Assembly (NCBI RefSeq): GCF_003967355.1
Contig: NZ_BIFH01000034.1
Location: 109,904-173,903, forward strand
DNA from: Embleya hyalina
GTDB lineage: Bacteria > Actinomycetota > Actinomycetes > Streptomycetales > Streptomycetaceae
Length of the DNA: 64,000 bases
Reading direction: 5' to 3'
Below, one piece after another: positions 43,728-51,925 of the stretch. Position numbers and translations under genes: made by a program. The notes beneath the pieces are model-generated. The model was not told the origin of the DNA and did not search any database. It was given only the letters and a program-made list of their open reading frames with translations. The first letter of the stretch is position 1. Each line of letters starts with the position of its first letter.

Positions 43728-45238
43728 CCCTCACCCCCATCCCCGGCGTCGACACCGACGTCGACGTCGTCGAAGTCCACGTCGAGGTCCCCGCAGGCGG
43801 GGTCATCAGCTACGACCTGCGGCGCCTGTGCACCGCCCTGGGCGTCCTCGACCCCGCCTGCCTGGCCGTCGAGACCGACGGCCTCAACCGCGCCCTGATC
43901 ACCGTCTACAAGAACCCGCCATTGGCCGACATGCCGCACGCCGTCGGCGAGGACCTCGTCATGGACGACCGCGGCTACATCACCGTCGGCCGCCACCACG
44001 ACGGCCGACCCGCCCGCATCCGCCTGTACGAACCCGGGTCCGGCGCCCAACGATCCGTCATGTTCGGCACCACCGGCGCCGGCAAGTCACGTTCCCTGCA
44101 ACTGCGCCTGGCCGCCGAGAAACGCTCCGGGATCGTGTCCTGGCTCGCCGATCTCAAGGGCGGCCAATCCGTCCCCGAGGCGAAGGACAACGTCGACTGG
44201 CACACCACCAGCCAGGAAGGCGCCATCCTCATGCTCCTGGCGGCGGTCGCCGTCATCGAGGAACGCACCCGCCGCTACGCGGCCATGGGCCGCTCCTACT
44301 TCGCCATCGACGACCCCGACCCCCTGCTCGTCGTCCACATCGACGAGGCGAACAGGCTGCTCGAGAAGGGCGCCCCCTACCGCGACCTGGCCGCCTTCCT
44401 CTTCAAAGAAATCGGCAGGACGGGCCGCTCCGTCGGCGTCGGCGAGGACGCGGCCGCCCAGGCCGGACACGTCGACGAACTCGGCGGCTCCGACACCCTC
44501 CGCGCCATGCTCAAGGAAGGCGAAGTCACCCTGCTGCGCTGGTCCAGCAGCATGATGGCCTCCCTCGTCTCCGACGGCCTCCTCCCCGCCGGAGCACAAC
44601 TCGCCGTCATCCCCAAACTCACCGGACCCCCGCGCCTGCGCAGCCGGTTCGACCCCGACGACGACACCACCGCACCCACCTCCACCGCGGGCACCGCCTA
44701 CCTCCTCAACAGCGAACGACCCACCGCCGTCATGCGCCACTTCCGCGTCGGCAGCCTCACACCCGTCGACGGCCTCGACCCGTTGATCCTCGAGCTGTAC
44801 GGACCCGGCGAACCCCGCCGCCTCGAGGAAACGTCGTGGGAAGCGGCCGGGGAGGCCTACACCACCCGCCACGAAGAGGAGATTCCCGCCCACCTCATCG
44901 CCCAACTCACCGGCGAGGACACCGGCGACGACGGCGACGACGGTGAGGTCGACGAGCGCGGCACGACCCGCAAGAAGAAGCAGAAGACGAACGGCCTGCG
45001 CATCCCCAAAGCCGCACCCACCACCGCGCCGCCACCCACCGTCAAACCCACCATCGCCGCGCGCATCCTGCGCGCCCTGGAGAACGGGCCACTCAGCCGC
45101 GCGGACATCGTCGCCGCCGTCAACACCGACGGAGGCGACGAAGTCACCCCCGGCAGCATCGCCACCAACCTCACCACGCTCACCCGCAAAGGCCACGCCA
45201 CCAACCCCGAACGCGGCATCTACACCCTCGCCGACTGA
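43724..45238 (+). CDS. FtsK/SpoIIIE-type conjugal DNA translocase (TraB-like)
   Basis: A 504-aa motor protein that in Streptomyces elements pumps double-stranded plasmid DNA between cells. Walker A is FGTTGAGKSRS at ~115, Walker B is LLVVHIDEANRLL at ~200, and the IGRTGRSVGVGEDAAAQAGH region fits FtsK sensor motifs (compare the usual 'QRP' segment). The C-terminal ~65 residues (ARILRALENGPLSRADIVAA, GSIATNLTTLTRKGHATNPE) form a winged helix like the TRS/clt-binding domain of TraB. It starts at GTG 43724 overlapping the previous stop. The frame is open far upstream to 40004, but that is a shadow of other genes. Confidence 0.85.
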   Translation: MTLTPIPGVDTDVDVVEVHVEVPAGGVISYDLRRLCTALGVLDPACLAVETDGLNRALITVYKNPPLADMPHAVGEDLVMDDRGYITVGRHHDGRPARIRLYEPGSGAQRSVMFGTTGAGKSRSLQLRLAAEKRSGIVSWLADLKGGQSVPEAKDNVDWHTTSQEGAILMLLAAVAVIEERTRRYAAMGRSYFAIDDPDPLLVVHIDEANRLLEKGAPYRDLAAFLFKEIGRTGRSVGVGEDAAAQAGHVDELGGSDTLRAMLKEGEVTLLRWSSSMMASLVSDGLLPAGAQLAVIPKLTGPPRLRSRFDPDDDTTAPTSTAGTAYLLNSERPTAVMRHFRVGSLTPVDGLDPLILELYGPGEPRRLEETSWEAAGEAYTTRHEEEIPAHLIAQLTGEDTGDDGDDGEVDERGTTRKKKQKTNGLRIPKAAPTTAPPPTVKPTIAARILRALENGPLSRADIVAAVNTDGGDEVTPGSIATNLTTLTRKGHATNPERGIYTLAD

Positions 45239-45360
45239 CCCGGCCCTGCCCCCACGGTCCGGCCGCCGCCCCACACCGGGCGCGGCGACCGGCGCCGCGG
45301 GCGCACGACCCACCCGAACAGACCCCGACCAACCCATCCCCACAACGGGAGTGATCCGGC

Positions 45361-45705
45361 ATGCCCGCAAACAACCGAACCCGCCGAACCCGCCTGGCAC
45401 GCGGGGCCGTCGTCGCCACCGGCGCCCTCGTCCTGGCCCTCACACCCGCCGCCGCGTACGCAGCCGACACCACGAAGTCGTCAGTCGCCGGAACCGGCGG
45501 CAGCGCCGTGTCGATCACCACCGGTGTCCTCGCCGTCGCCACCGCGCTCTACCTCGCCTACCGACGCGGCACGGTCCTGCTGGTCCTGCTCGCGATCGCC
45601 GCCGGAGCGATGCTCTCCGGCACCTCGTTCGCCGCGACGCTGTCCGACCTGACCGACCACCTCGCCCACGCCGTCGTCGACGCCGTGACGGCCGCCCTCT
45701 CCTGA
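45361..45705 (+). CDS. Small secreted or membrane protein (Spd-like)
   Basis: A 114-aa protein from ATG 45361 after CGGGAGTGATCCGGC. A signal peptide is clear: basic start RTRRTRLARGAVVATG, hydrophobic core ALVLALTPAAAYA. Two further hydrophobic segments follow (SITTGVLAVATALYLAYRRG and TVLLVLLAIAAGAMLSGTSF). Small membrane proteins at this place after traB are typical of spd spread genes; specific function unknown. Confidence 0.65.
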   Translation: MPANNRTRRTRLARGAVVATGALVLALTPAAAYAADTTKSSVAGTGGSAVSITTGVLAVATALYLAYRRGTVLLVLLAIAAGAMLSGTSFAATLSDLTDHLAHAVVDAVTAALS

Positions 45706-45825
45706 CCGGCCGATCCCCATGCCCCCGGACCCCGGGGGCGTGGAGAACGACCGCCACCACAGTCCCTGTCGCGGACCGTGCCGGTTCACCCGCCCCCCAC
45801 CACCGAACCCGAACGGGGATACCTC

Positions 45826-46083
45826 ATGCCTCGAAGCGTCAACCGCGTCTGGACTCCCGACCGGATCGCCGCCGAGATCGACGGCCTGCAGGCCTCGGCC
45901 GCCGCGAGCCGACGCCACCTCGACGCCGCCCGACGGCAGGCCGCCGACGGCAGGACCGAAGACATCCGCGCACAGGGCCGCGAAGCCGTGCCCCACTACG
46001 AGGCGAACCTCGCCGAATACGAGCGTCTGACCGCCGGCCTCCGACGCGGCGACAGCCCCCGAACGCTCGGCTACATCGACTGA
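45826..46083 (+). CDS. Small coiled-coil protein, paralogue of 47645 product
   Basis: An 85-aa protein from ATG 45826 reading MPRSVNRVWTPDRIAAEIDG, LQASAAASRRHLDAARRQAA and ending in YERLTAGLRRGDSPRTLGYI-D. The C-terminal 'L..G..P..LGY' ending and general helical layout are shared with the 83-aa protein at 47645. Function unknown. Confidence 0.6.
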   Translation: MPRSVNRVWTPDRIAAEIDGLQASAAASRRHLDAARRQAADGRTEDIRAQGREAVPHYEANLAEYERLTAGLRRGDSPRTLGYID

Positions 46084-46306
46084 CCGCACCGTCGGCGGTT
46101 CCCGGCACCGAGCCACCAGGCCCGGACCGCGAGCCCGCCCTCGGGGCCGACCTCACCCGATCCCACCGACGCGGCCACCACCCCCGGGAGGCGGTGGCCC
46201 CGGCACGTTCGACCGCCGCCCACGGCCCCGGAACCCGCACCCCCGGGGCCGTGGAGGACGGCCGGCACCCCCGCCGCTCGCCCGACCGAACCCGAAACGG
46301 AGAAAC

Positions 46307-46507
46307 ATGTACGCCACTCCCACGACGAGCTACGGCTTCGAATTCACCATCGGCGACGAGTTCGACCTGGCCGACGTCCCCCTCTGCTGCGACGGCGACA
46401 TGACCAGGATCGACGACGGCGCCGACTACCTCACGTACAAGTGCGGCATCTGCGAGACCACCGTCAGGGTGACGCGCAGCACCGAGCTGGTCTTCGACAT
46501 CCACTGA
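46307..46507 (+). CDS. Small putative zinc-binding protein
   Basis: A 66-aa protein, ATG 46307 after ACGGAGAAAC. It has CC near residue 28 (VPLCCDGDMTRI) and CGIC at ~47 (YLTYKCGICETTVRVT), so four Cys in a zinc-ribbon arrangement. Function unknown. Confidence 0.6.
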   Translation: MYATPTTSYGFEFTIGDEFDLADVPLCCDGDMTRIDDGADYLTYKCGICETTVRVTRSTELVFDIH

Positions 46508-46650
46508 CCCGTCCCGGCCGCATAGCGACCGGGATCGAACCTGCCTCGGGCGCCGCACTCCACCGAGGAGCAGCGGCCGGTGCCGCAGGCCCGGGACGGC
46601 GAGCACACGAACGACCCCAACCCACGACGACGACAAGGAAGAAGATCCCT

Positions 46651-46806
46651 GTGTCCCACGAGCCCTGGGCCGACGACCGCATCCCGCCGCCGCCCGAACC
46701 CCTCGGACCCCTCGACGACGAGGACGAGGAGATCGGCATCACCCCGTGCCGCTGCGCCGGCGAGGGCTGTGATGCCTGCGACAACACCGGCGTCGTCTAC
46801 CCCTGA
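46651..46806 (+). CDS. Small acidic Cys-rich protein
   Basis: A 51-aa protein from GTG 46651 beginning VSHEPWADDRIPPPPEPLGP and ending CRCAGEGCDACDNTGVVYP. The CxC...CxxC pattern recalls half of a DnaJ-type zinc centre. The start follows AAGGAAGAAGATCCCT. Function unknown. Confidence 0.5.
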   Translation: MSHEPWADDRIPPPPEPLGPLDDEDEEIGITPCRCAGEGCDACDNTGVVYP

Positions 46807-46919
46807 CGCCACCCCGTGACCGGATCCATCCATCGAACGCCGAGGAGGCGCACCCCATGCCTCGACAGCCGGGTGCGCCTCCGTGATCCGCCCCACGACG
46901 AGACGGGATCGCCACCATC

Positions 46920-47612
46920 ATGCCCACCCCCACCCCGCAACGACAGCTCTCTCGTACCCTGTTGCTCACCGCCGCCGTCGTGCCGCTCGCCCTCGCGGTC
47001 GCCGACGACGTCCGCCTGCGGCGCCGCCTCGAGGTTGCCGGACGCGACGAACTCACCGGCCTGCGACGCCGCCAGGCCCTCACCGACCACGGCGAGAAGC
47101 TCCTCCCCGCCGGACATCGTGCCGACGACGTCCTGGTCCTGCTCCTGGACGTCGATGCTTTCAAGCAGGTCAACGACGTGTTCGGGCACGCCGCGGGCGA
47201 CCGGGTCCTGGTCGTCGTCGCCAGGCGCCTGCACCGCTGGTGCTCGGCGCGGCGAGGCCTCGCGGCGCGTCTGGGCGGGGACGAGTTCGGCGCGTTCGTC
47301 CGCCTCCCGCGTGCCGACGTCGACCGCGAACTCGTCGACCTGCGCAGCCGATTGAACGAACCCGTCGCGTACGAGGGCCTGGGCCCGGGGGTGCCGTGTT
47401 CGGTGTCCGTCGGCGCCGCCCACACCGCCGACCTGCCCGGCCGGCCGTGGACCGCGCTGCTGCGCGCCGCGGACGTGGCGATGTACCGCGTCAAATCCGG
47501 CGAGGCCGCGTTCCCGTACCTGGGCACCCGGGACGACGCCGCGACGGCCACCGTCAACGGCCGCCGCCCCGGCCGCCCGGGCACGCACCTGGCCGCCGCC
47601 CACGCGGCATGA
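46920..47612 (+). CDS. GGDEF-domain protein, putative diguanylate cyclase
   Basis: A 230-aa protein with one N-terminal hydrophobic helix (TLLLTAAVVPLALAVADDV) and a GGDEF domain. It has GRDELTGLRRRQAL at the domain start, LLLDVDAFKQVNDVFGHAAG with the metal-binding Asp, the active-site ARLGGDEFGAFV and the C-terminal AADVAMYRVKSGEAAF. All catalytic residues for c-di-GMP synthesis appear intact; no RxxD inhibitory site is obvious before GGDEF. In Streptomyces c-di-GMP blocks sporulation via BldD, so an element-encoded cyclase could keep the host in vegetative growth during transfer; this is inference. Confidence 0.85.
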   Translation: MPTPTPQRQLSRTLLLTAAVVPLALAVADDVRLRRRLEVAGRDELTGLRRRQALTDHGEKLLPAGHRADDVLVLLLDVDAFKQVNDVFGHAAGDRVLVVVARRLHRWCSARRGLAARLGGDEFGAFVRLPRADVDRELVDLRSRLNEPVAYEGLGPGVPCSVSVGAAHTADLPGRPWTALLRAADVAMYRVKSGEAAFPYLGTRDDAATATVNGRRPGRPGTHLAAAHAA

Positions 47613-47644
47613 CCACCCCGACTCACCCACAGGAGAGACGTTCC

Positions 47645-47896
47645 GTGCCCGACATCACCTGGACCGCCGCGCAGCGTACCGCCGAGATCACCTTCCTGCG
47701 TGTCGAGGCCGACCGCTGCGACGACGCCCGCGACGACGCCCGAACCACCGCCGCCGACCCGGCCGCCCGCCCCGCCGAACGGGACTTCGCCCGCCGTGCG
47801 ATCACCACCCACCGGGCCAACGCGGCCCACTACCGCGCCCAGGCTGACGCGCTCGAACAGGGCGCCGATCCGGCCGAACTCGGATACACGGCCTGA
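47645..47896 (+). CDS. Small coiled-coil protein, paralogue of 45826 product
   Basis: An 83-aa protein from GTG 47645, beginning MPDITWTAAQRTAEITFLRV and ending ADALEQGADPAELGYTA. GGAGAGACGTTCC precedes the start. The ending parallels RRGDSPRTLGYID of the 45826 product, indicating a duplicated gene family on the element. Confidence 0.6.
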   Translation: MPDITWTAAQRTAEITFLRVEADRCDDARDDARTTAADPAARPAERDFARRAITTHRANAAHYRAQADALEQGADPAELGYTA

Positions 47897-48079
47897 CATT
47901 CCCCGCCGCCCGCCGCCCGCCGCGCGCCTGTCGGCGTGGTCCGGCAGCGGCCCGGCCCCACCCAACGGCACGCGCGTGTTCACCGTCCCGGCCGGCCCCG
48001 TACCGGGTCCGGCCCGGGCGGCGGGCGCACGACCACCCGACCCCACCACCATCCGACCCCGCCACGGGAGTGATCTCGC

Positions 48080-48988
48080 ATGCCGGAACCCGTCCACCAC
48101 CGACCGGCACACACCGTCGCCGAACCCGCATCCGACACCGCCGCCCGGTACGACGACCTCACCCGCTCCCCCGAGTGGATGGCCGGCGAACGCGAGGCCA
48201 CCGAGCAGATCGCACGGGGCGAGGGCACGTTCTTCGAGGACCTGGACGCGATGTTCGCCCACCTCGAAGGCGAACCCGCGCCGAGCCCGGGGATCCGGAT
48301 CGTGTCGTTCGGCTACGGCCACCCCGCGCCGCCGCCCGCCGCCGAGATCGTCTGCGACCTTCGAAGGGCGTTCCGCAACCCCCACCACGACCCCGAGATG
48401 CGCGAACGTACCGGCCTGGACGAGGACGTCTACCGGCACGTCCTGGCCACCCCCGGCGTCGAGGAACTCACCGCCGCCGTCGCCACCGCCGCCGTGAACC
48501 TGCACGCGGCGATCGGCGGCCCGATCACCGTCGCGGCGGGATGTGTCGGAGGCAGGCACCGTGCGGTCGGTGCGGCCCGAAAAATCGCGGACCACATCAC
48601 CGCCGCGGGGATCACCGTCGAGCTGGTCCACCGCGACGTGCACCTCGACGTCCTGTCCGGCACCCACCACGCGGACGGCCTGGCCGACCCCCTCCCCGAG
48701 CCGGGCACCGCGGTCGGCTCCGCACAACCGCACACCACAGGCAGGACGTTCGACCTTCGGGCGCTGCTCGGTGCCGGCGTCGATCCGGTCCCCGTCGAGG
48801 AACTGAGCCCGCATGAGCTGCGTTGGGCGCTGACACTCGCCCGCGAGGAGATCGCCGCCCACACGATCAAGTGGGGCGAGGTCGAGGACACCTTCGGCGA
48901 CGAGATCGCCTGCACACCCGGCTGCCACGGCTCACACCTGATCGCGCCGTGCGAGGAGTGCGACGAGGAGGACGAGGAGGACGCGTAG
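48080..48988 (+). CDS. RapZ C-terminal-domain-like protein with a Cys module
   Basis: A 302-aa protein. Residues ~70-210 match the RapZ C-terminal fold: IRIVSFGYGHPAPPPAAEIV, DLRRAFRNPHHDP, TGLDEDVYRHVLATPGVEEL, VAAGCVGGRHRAVGAARKIA and VELVHRDVHLD. The N-terminal kinase part of RapZ is missing. After a linker, residues ~240-302 carry a separate module: SPHELRWALTLAREEIAAHT, then ACTPGCHGSHLIAPCEEC and an acidic end. The same module recurs twice in the gene at 51926-53024. RapZ-C binds small RNA or nucleotides in enterobacteria; the role here is unknown. ATG 48080 after CGGGAGTGATCTCGC. Confidence 0.72.
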   Translation: MPEPVHHRPAHTVAEPASDTAARYDDLTRSPEWMAGEREATEQIARGEGTFFEDLDAMFAHLEGEPAPSPGIRIVSFGYGHPAPPPAAEIVCDLRRAFRNPHHDPEMRERTGLDEDVYRHVLATPGVEELTAAVATAAVNLHAAIGGPITVAAGCVGGRHRAVGAARKIADHITAAGITVELVHRDVHLDVLSGTHHADGLADPLPEPGTAVGSAQPHTTGRTFDLRALLGAGVDPVPVEELSPHELRWALTLAREEIAAHTIKWGEVEDTFGDEIACTPGCHGSHLIAPCEECDEEDEEDA

Positions 48989-49075
48989 TTCGTGCGATCG
49001 CGATCCCGACCGGCGAACCCGGCCGGGGTCGCGGGGCGCACGAGCACCCCGAACCCCTCGACCCCAGGAGGCGAC

Positions 49076-49429
49076 GTGCCCGACAACCCCCGCCCACCGG
49101 CGAACGACGACGAGCCCACACCCGAACACGGCGAAGAGATCCCAGGGTTCGGCGACCTGGCCGCACCCGGACAGATCTGGCACCTGCGCGAATCCGAAGA
49201 GTTCGTCCCAACGGCCGACTTCACGCCCGCCCGCATCCGGCTGACCACCGTCTGCCGCCCCGCCGACAGGGCCGGCTGGTTCCGGTTCGCCGACCTCGAC
49301 ATCCACCCCTGGCGCCCGGTGCCGGGCCGCCTGGACCTGGAGGACCTGGAGATCTGCTACGCCCTCGCGGCCTGGCCCCACCACCACGACCTGGCCACCA
49401 GCACCGCCGACCCGAGGAGCGAATCATGA
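49076..49429 (+). CDS. Hypothetical protein
   Basis: A 117-aa acidic protein from GTG 49076, just after CCAGGAGGCGAC. It contains DLAAPGQIWHLRESEEFVPT, then TTVCRPADRAGWFRFADLDI and LEDLEICYALAAWPHHHDLA. The stop overlaps the next ATG. Not recognised. Confidence 0.6.
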   Translation: MPDNPRPPANDDEPTPEHGEEIPGFGDLAAPGQIWHLRESEEFVPTADFTPARIRLTTVCRPADRAGWFRFADLDIHPWRPVPGRLDLEDLEICYALAAWPHHHDLATSTADPRSES

Positions 49430-49890
49430 CCGCCACCGACACCACCATCACGCCGCCGGAGGACTGCCCGGCCCGGCTGCTGTACCGCGCCGGCCGCGAA
49501 CGCGCCGCCGAAGTCGACGCCCGGATCACCCACCAGCGCGCCGAACAGGCCCGCGCCGCCGCCGAATGCGCCGCCTCGGACGCTACGTACTGGGCGCCCG
49601 GCATCGCCGCCCTCGCCGACCCCGACTCCTGGACCGGCTACCCCGAGACCATCCGCGACGACGGCACCCCGCGACCGGCGGGCGCGGCAACCCACCTGGG
49701 TGACGACATCTGGGCCTGGTCCACCGACGACGACCGCGGCCCCCTGGCCACCCTCATGGTCCGTTGCACCTGCGGCAGCACCTACCGATCCACCGCGATC
49801 CACGGCCACGAGGACGTCGACCACGCCCTCGCGCTCGCCTACGACGCCCGCGACCACACCGACCGGACCTGCCGCACCCTCCATACCTGA
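49426..49890 (+). CDS. Hypothetical protein with C-terminal Cys pair
   Basis: A 154-aa protein from ATG 49426 (overlap ATGA with the previous gene). The N-terminal half is helical (ERAAEVDARITHQRAEQARA). The C-terminal half has DIWAWSTDDDRGPLATLMVR followed by CTCGSTYRSTAIHGHEDVDH. Not recognised; coupled to the preceding gene. Confidence 0.55.
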   Translation: MTATDTTITPPEDCPARLLYRAGRERAAEVDARITHQRAEQARAAAECAASDATYWAPGIAALADPDSWTGYPETIRDDGTPRPAGAATHLGDDIWAWSTDDDRGPLATLMVRCTCGSTYRSTAIHGHEDVDHALALAYDARDHTDRTCRTLHT

Positions 49891-50028
49891 CCCGCCGACC
49901 ACCACGGCCGCACCCGCGCGTTCCTGCCACCACGATCCCGACCGCGCCCACCACCCTCGCGGTGTCGGCGCGGTCCGGGTCGTGGGCGCACGAGCCCCCG
50001 ACACCACCAACCCGACGAGAGGACCGTC

Positions 50029-50523
50029 GTGATCGAGACCGTGCCCGAACCCACCACCGGCCCTACCACCCCCGACACGCACACACCCACCACCGACACC
50101 CACCACACCCTCGACGTGGACGCCCTCCTCGCATGGGGCGCGGCCCACCGCACCCCCGCTGTCCGAACCCTGGCCGAACGCGCGAGCAAAGCCCTGACCG
50201 GCCTCGCCGAACGGCGCGAACGCCAGGACGCCGTCCACGCCGCACAACGCCGCGTGATCGACGCCGAACTCCTCCTCGCCCAGGCGCAGCGCGACCTGCG
50301 CGCCGCCAAGGCCGGCACCCCCACCGTGCCCACCGCGTCGACCAACGCCTGCCCGGCCGTGCCCGACCCCGATCCGGCGCAGCGGCGGGAGGAGGGTCGC
50401 CGGGCTCGGGTGTGGGCGGCGGCGAACAAGGTCGCCTGTCCGGATCGTGGCGTCGTTCCCAAGGGTGTCCTGGTGGGGTATCGCCGGGCGAACGAGGGCG
50501 AGATCGTTGGGGTTGTGCGGTGA
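50029..50523 (+). CDS. Hypothetical protein with an Lsr2-like C-terminal DNA-binding motif
   Basis: A 164-aa protein from GTG 50029. The centre is helical (VRTLAERASKALTGLAERRE, DAELLLAQAQRDLRAAKAG). The last ~35 residues, RRARVWAAANKVACPDRGVV then PKGVLVGYRRANEG, resemble the C-terminal domain of the nucleoid protein Lsr2 ('WA..NG..V..RGR(I/V)P..V...Y'), which binds AT-rich minor groove. One central Arg of the RGR motif is replaced by Val here, so binding may differ. The stop overlaps the next GTG. Confidence 0.5.
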   Translation: MIETVPEPTTGPTTPDTHTPTTDTHHTLDVDALLAWGAAHRTPAVRTLAERASKALTGLAERRERQDAVHAAQRRVIDAELLLAQAQRDLRAAKAGTPTVPTASTNACPAVPDPDPAQRREEGRRARVWAAANKVACPDRGVVPKGVLVGYRRANEGEIVGVVR

Positions 50524-50993
50524 CCGCCGTCGACGACGTCACGCCCCGGGCAGGCTCGGGCGATGGTCCCGGGTCGGGTCTCGACGACGCGGGCCTGGTG
50601 GGCGCGCTGCACCGACGGAACGCCGATCTCGTGGCGGGTCATCGTGCCAGCGACACCAAGGCCGGCCTCCTGTTGGCCGTGGTCGGCGTGTTCGCGCCGT
50701 CCCTGTCGAGGATGCCGATCGGCCCAGCCCGAGGAGTGGGAGCCGGCCTGGCCCTGGCCGGCGTGCTCCTGGTCCTGGTCCTGGTGCCGCGTACGGGTGG
50801 GTGGTTGCGTCCGGCCGTCGACGTGGACACCACGCTGCGGCGGGTTGCCGACCGCGAGTCGCTGCGCGAACTCGCCGTCGAGTACGAACGCCTCGGCCGG
50901 ATCACCGCGCGCAAACACGCGCTGATCCGCGCCGCGCTGCTCGTGCTCGCGGCCACGCCGGTGATCGCGCTGATCGCGGCGTCGATCCCGTAG
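50520..50993 (+). CDS. DUF5706/PycTM-like membrane protein
   Basis: A 157-aa protein from GTG 50520 coupled to the previous gene. After a short soluble start comes NADLVAGHRASDTKAGLLLA followed by two transmembrane helices (VVGVFAPSL..., GVGAGLALAGVLLVLVLVPR), a cytoplasmic stretch ADRESLRELAVEYERLGRIT and a last helix LLVLAATPVIALIAASI. The 'A(S)DTKAG' motif and this layout match DUF5706 proteins, which include the PycTM effectors of Pycsar defence and plasmid-borne membrane proteins of actinomycetes. No pyrimidine cyclase is visible nearby. Confidence 0.65.
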   Translation: MTAVDDVTPRAGSGDGPGSGLDDAGLVGALHRRNADLVAGHRASDTKAGLLLAVVGVFAPSLSRMPIGPARGVGAGLALAGVLLVLVLVPRTGGWLRPAVDVDTTLRRVADRESLRELAVEYERLGRITARKHALIRAALLVLAATPVIALIAASIP

Positions 50994-51009
50994 CCGGCCG
51001 GGCCCGTTG

Positions 51010-51042
51010 CCCCCGGAACCGCCTGGGCGGTCCGGGGGTTTC
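51010..51042 (+). terminator. Intergenic hairpin of a repeated cassette
   Basis: CCCCCGGAACCG...CGGTCCGGGGG followed by TTTCGAG, a terminator- or attenuator-like hairpin. A near copy lies at 53041-53073, each followed within 60-85 bp by a GTG start. Confidence 0.5.
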
Positions 51043-51092
51043 GAGCACGGCCGAACCCGGCCGGGCCTCCCCCGCAGACGGGACCCCACCAC

Positions 51093-51320
51093 GTGAACAG
51101 CTACCGCCTCGACTACATCGCCGCCGACACCGCGGCGGGCATCGAACTCGTCGCCGACAGCCGGGAGTTCGACGACCGCAACGATGCGTCGGCCATGCGC
51201 GAAGCCACCCGCCTCGTCAAGGCCTGGGGCGCACCGCGCGCCTCCACCGAGCGCCGGACGGGCCGCCTGTGGGCGCTGCACCGCGGCAACAAGACGCTCG
51301 TCGGCAACGTCTGGCAGTGA
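51093..51320 (+). CDS. Small hypothetical protein
   Basis: A 75-aa protein from GTG 51093: MNSYRLDYIAADTAAGIELV, then ADSREFDDRNDASAMREATR and ending RLWALHRGNKTLVGNVWQ. It appears to be a small alpha/beta fold. Not recognised. Confidence 0.55.
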   Translation: MNSYRLDYIAADTAAGIELVADSREFDDRNDASAMREATRLVKAWGAPRASTERRTGRLWALHRGNKTLVGNVWQ

Positions 51321-51527
51321 CCTCGCCTCGGGCGGCCCCACCACGTCGATCACGCGATCACCGCATCGACGGACGGCACCCGGGATCCCGAGACGTCCAC
51401 GGCATCCGCCCAGCGCACCCGACCGACCCGACCGGCCCGGCCCCGCAAGGCGGGCCGGTCGGACCGCACGAAACACACCCCGGGCCAGGGATCTCACCCG
51501 CTCGCCCCCCACCGACAGGACACGCTC

Positions 51528-51884
51528 ATGCAGATCGTCACCGTCGCAGGACACCAGTGGATCACCCTGCGCGAACTCGAACACCTCACCGCCGCAGCCG
51601 TCGACGTCGCCGCCCACACCCCGGGATGCGCGATCCTGCGCGCGCTGCCCGGCCGCAGCCGGCTCACCCGCGCCGCGAGCACCGAGGTCATCACCACCCT
51701 GGCCGCCGTACGGGTCCACCCCACCGTGCGGTCGGGCCTGACCCGCCTCGCCCACACCGCCGCGAACAACCTCGCCGCCATCAGCTGCTCGGGCGCGTGG
51801 GTGTCCGCGCACGACATCGGCGCCGGCCCCGAAACCCGCACCCACCGGCCGTCCCGGTCACGCGAGCACGCCCCCGCCCGGTGA
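51528..51884 (+). CDS. Hypothetical protein
   Basis: A 118-aa protein from ATG 51528: MQIVTVAGHQWITLRELEHL, TAAAVDVAAHTPGCAILRAL, ending in an Arg-rich tail. Spacing and direction fit the surrounding series. No known family recognised. The 51321-51527 gap shows no other gene. Confidence 0.5.
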   Translation: MQIVTVAGHQWITLRELEHLTAAAVDVAAHTPGCAILRALPGRSRLTRAASTEVITTLAAVRVHPTVRSGLTRLAHTAANNLAAISCSGAWVSAHDIGAGPETRTHRPSRSREHAPAR

Positions 51885-51925
51885 CCCGGGCCGCCCGAAC
51901 CCCTTCCACATCCCCAGGGAATCCC

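Noticed and set aside
48748..48772. Second self-target: array 6 spacer at 16639 versus the FDLRAL segment of the RapZ-like gene
   Set aside because: Only the encoded peptide is similar; the nucleotide sequences differ at several positions.
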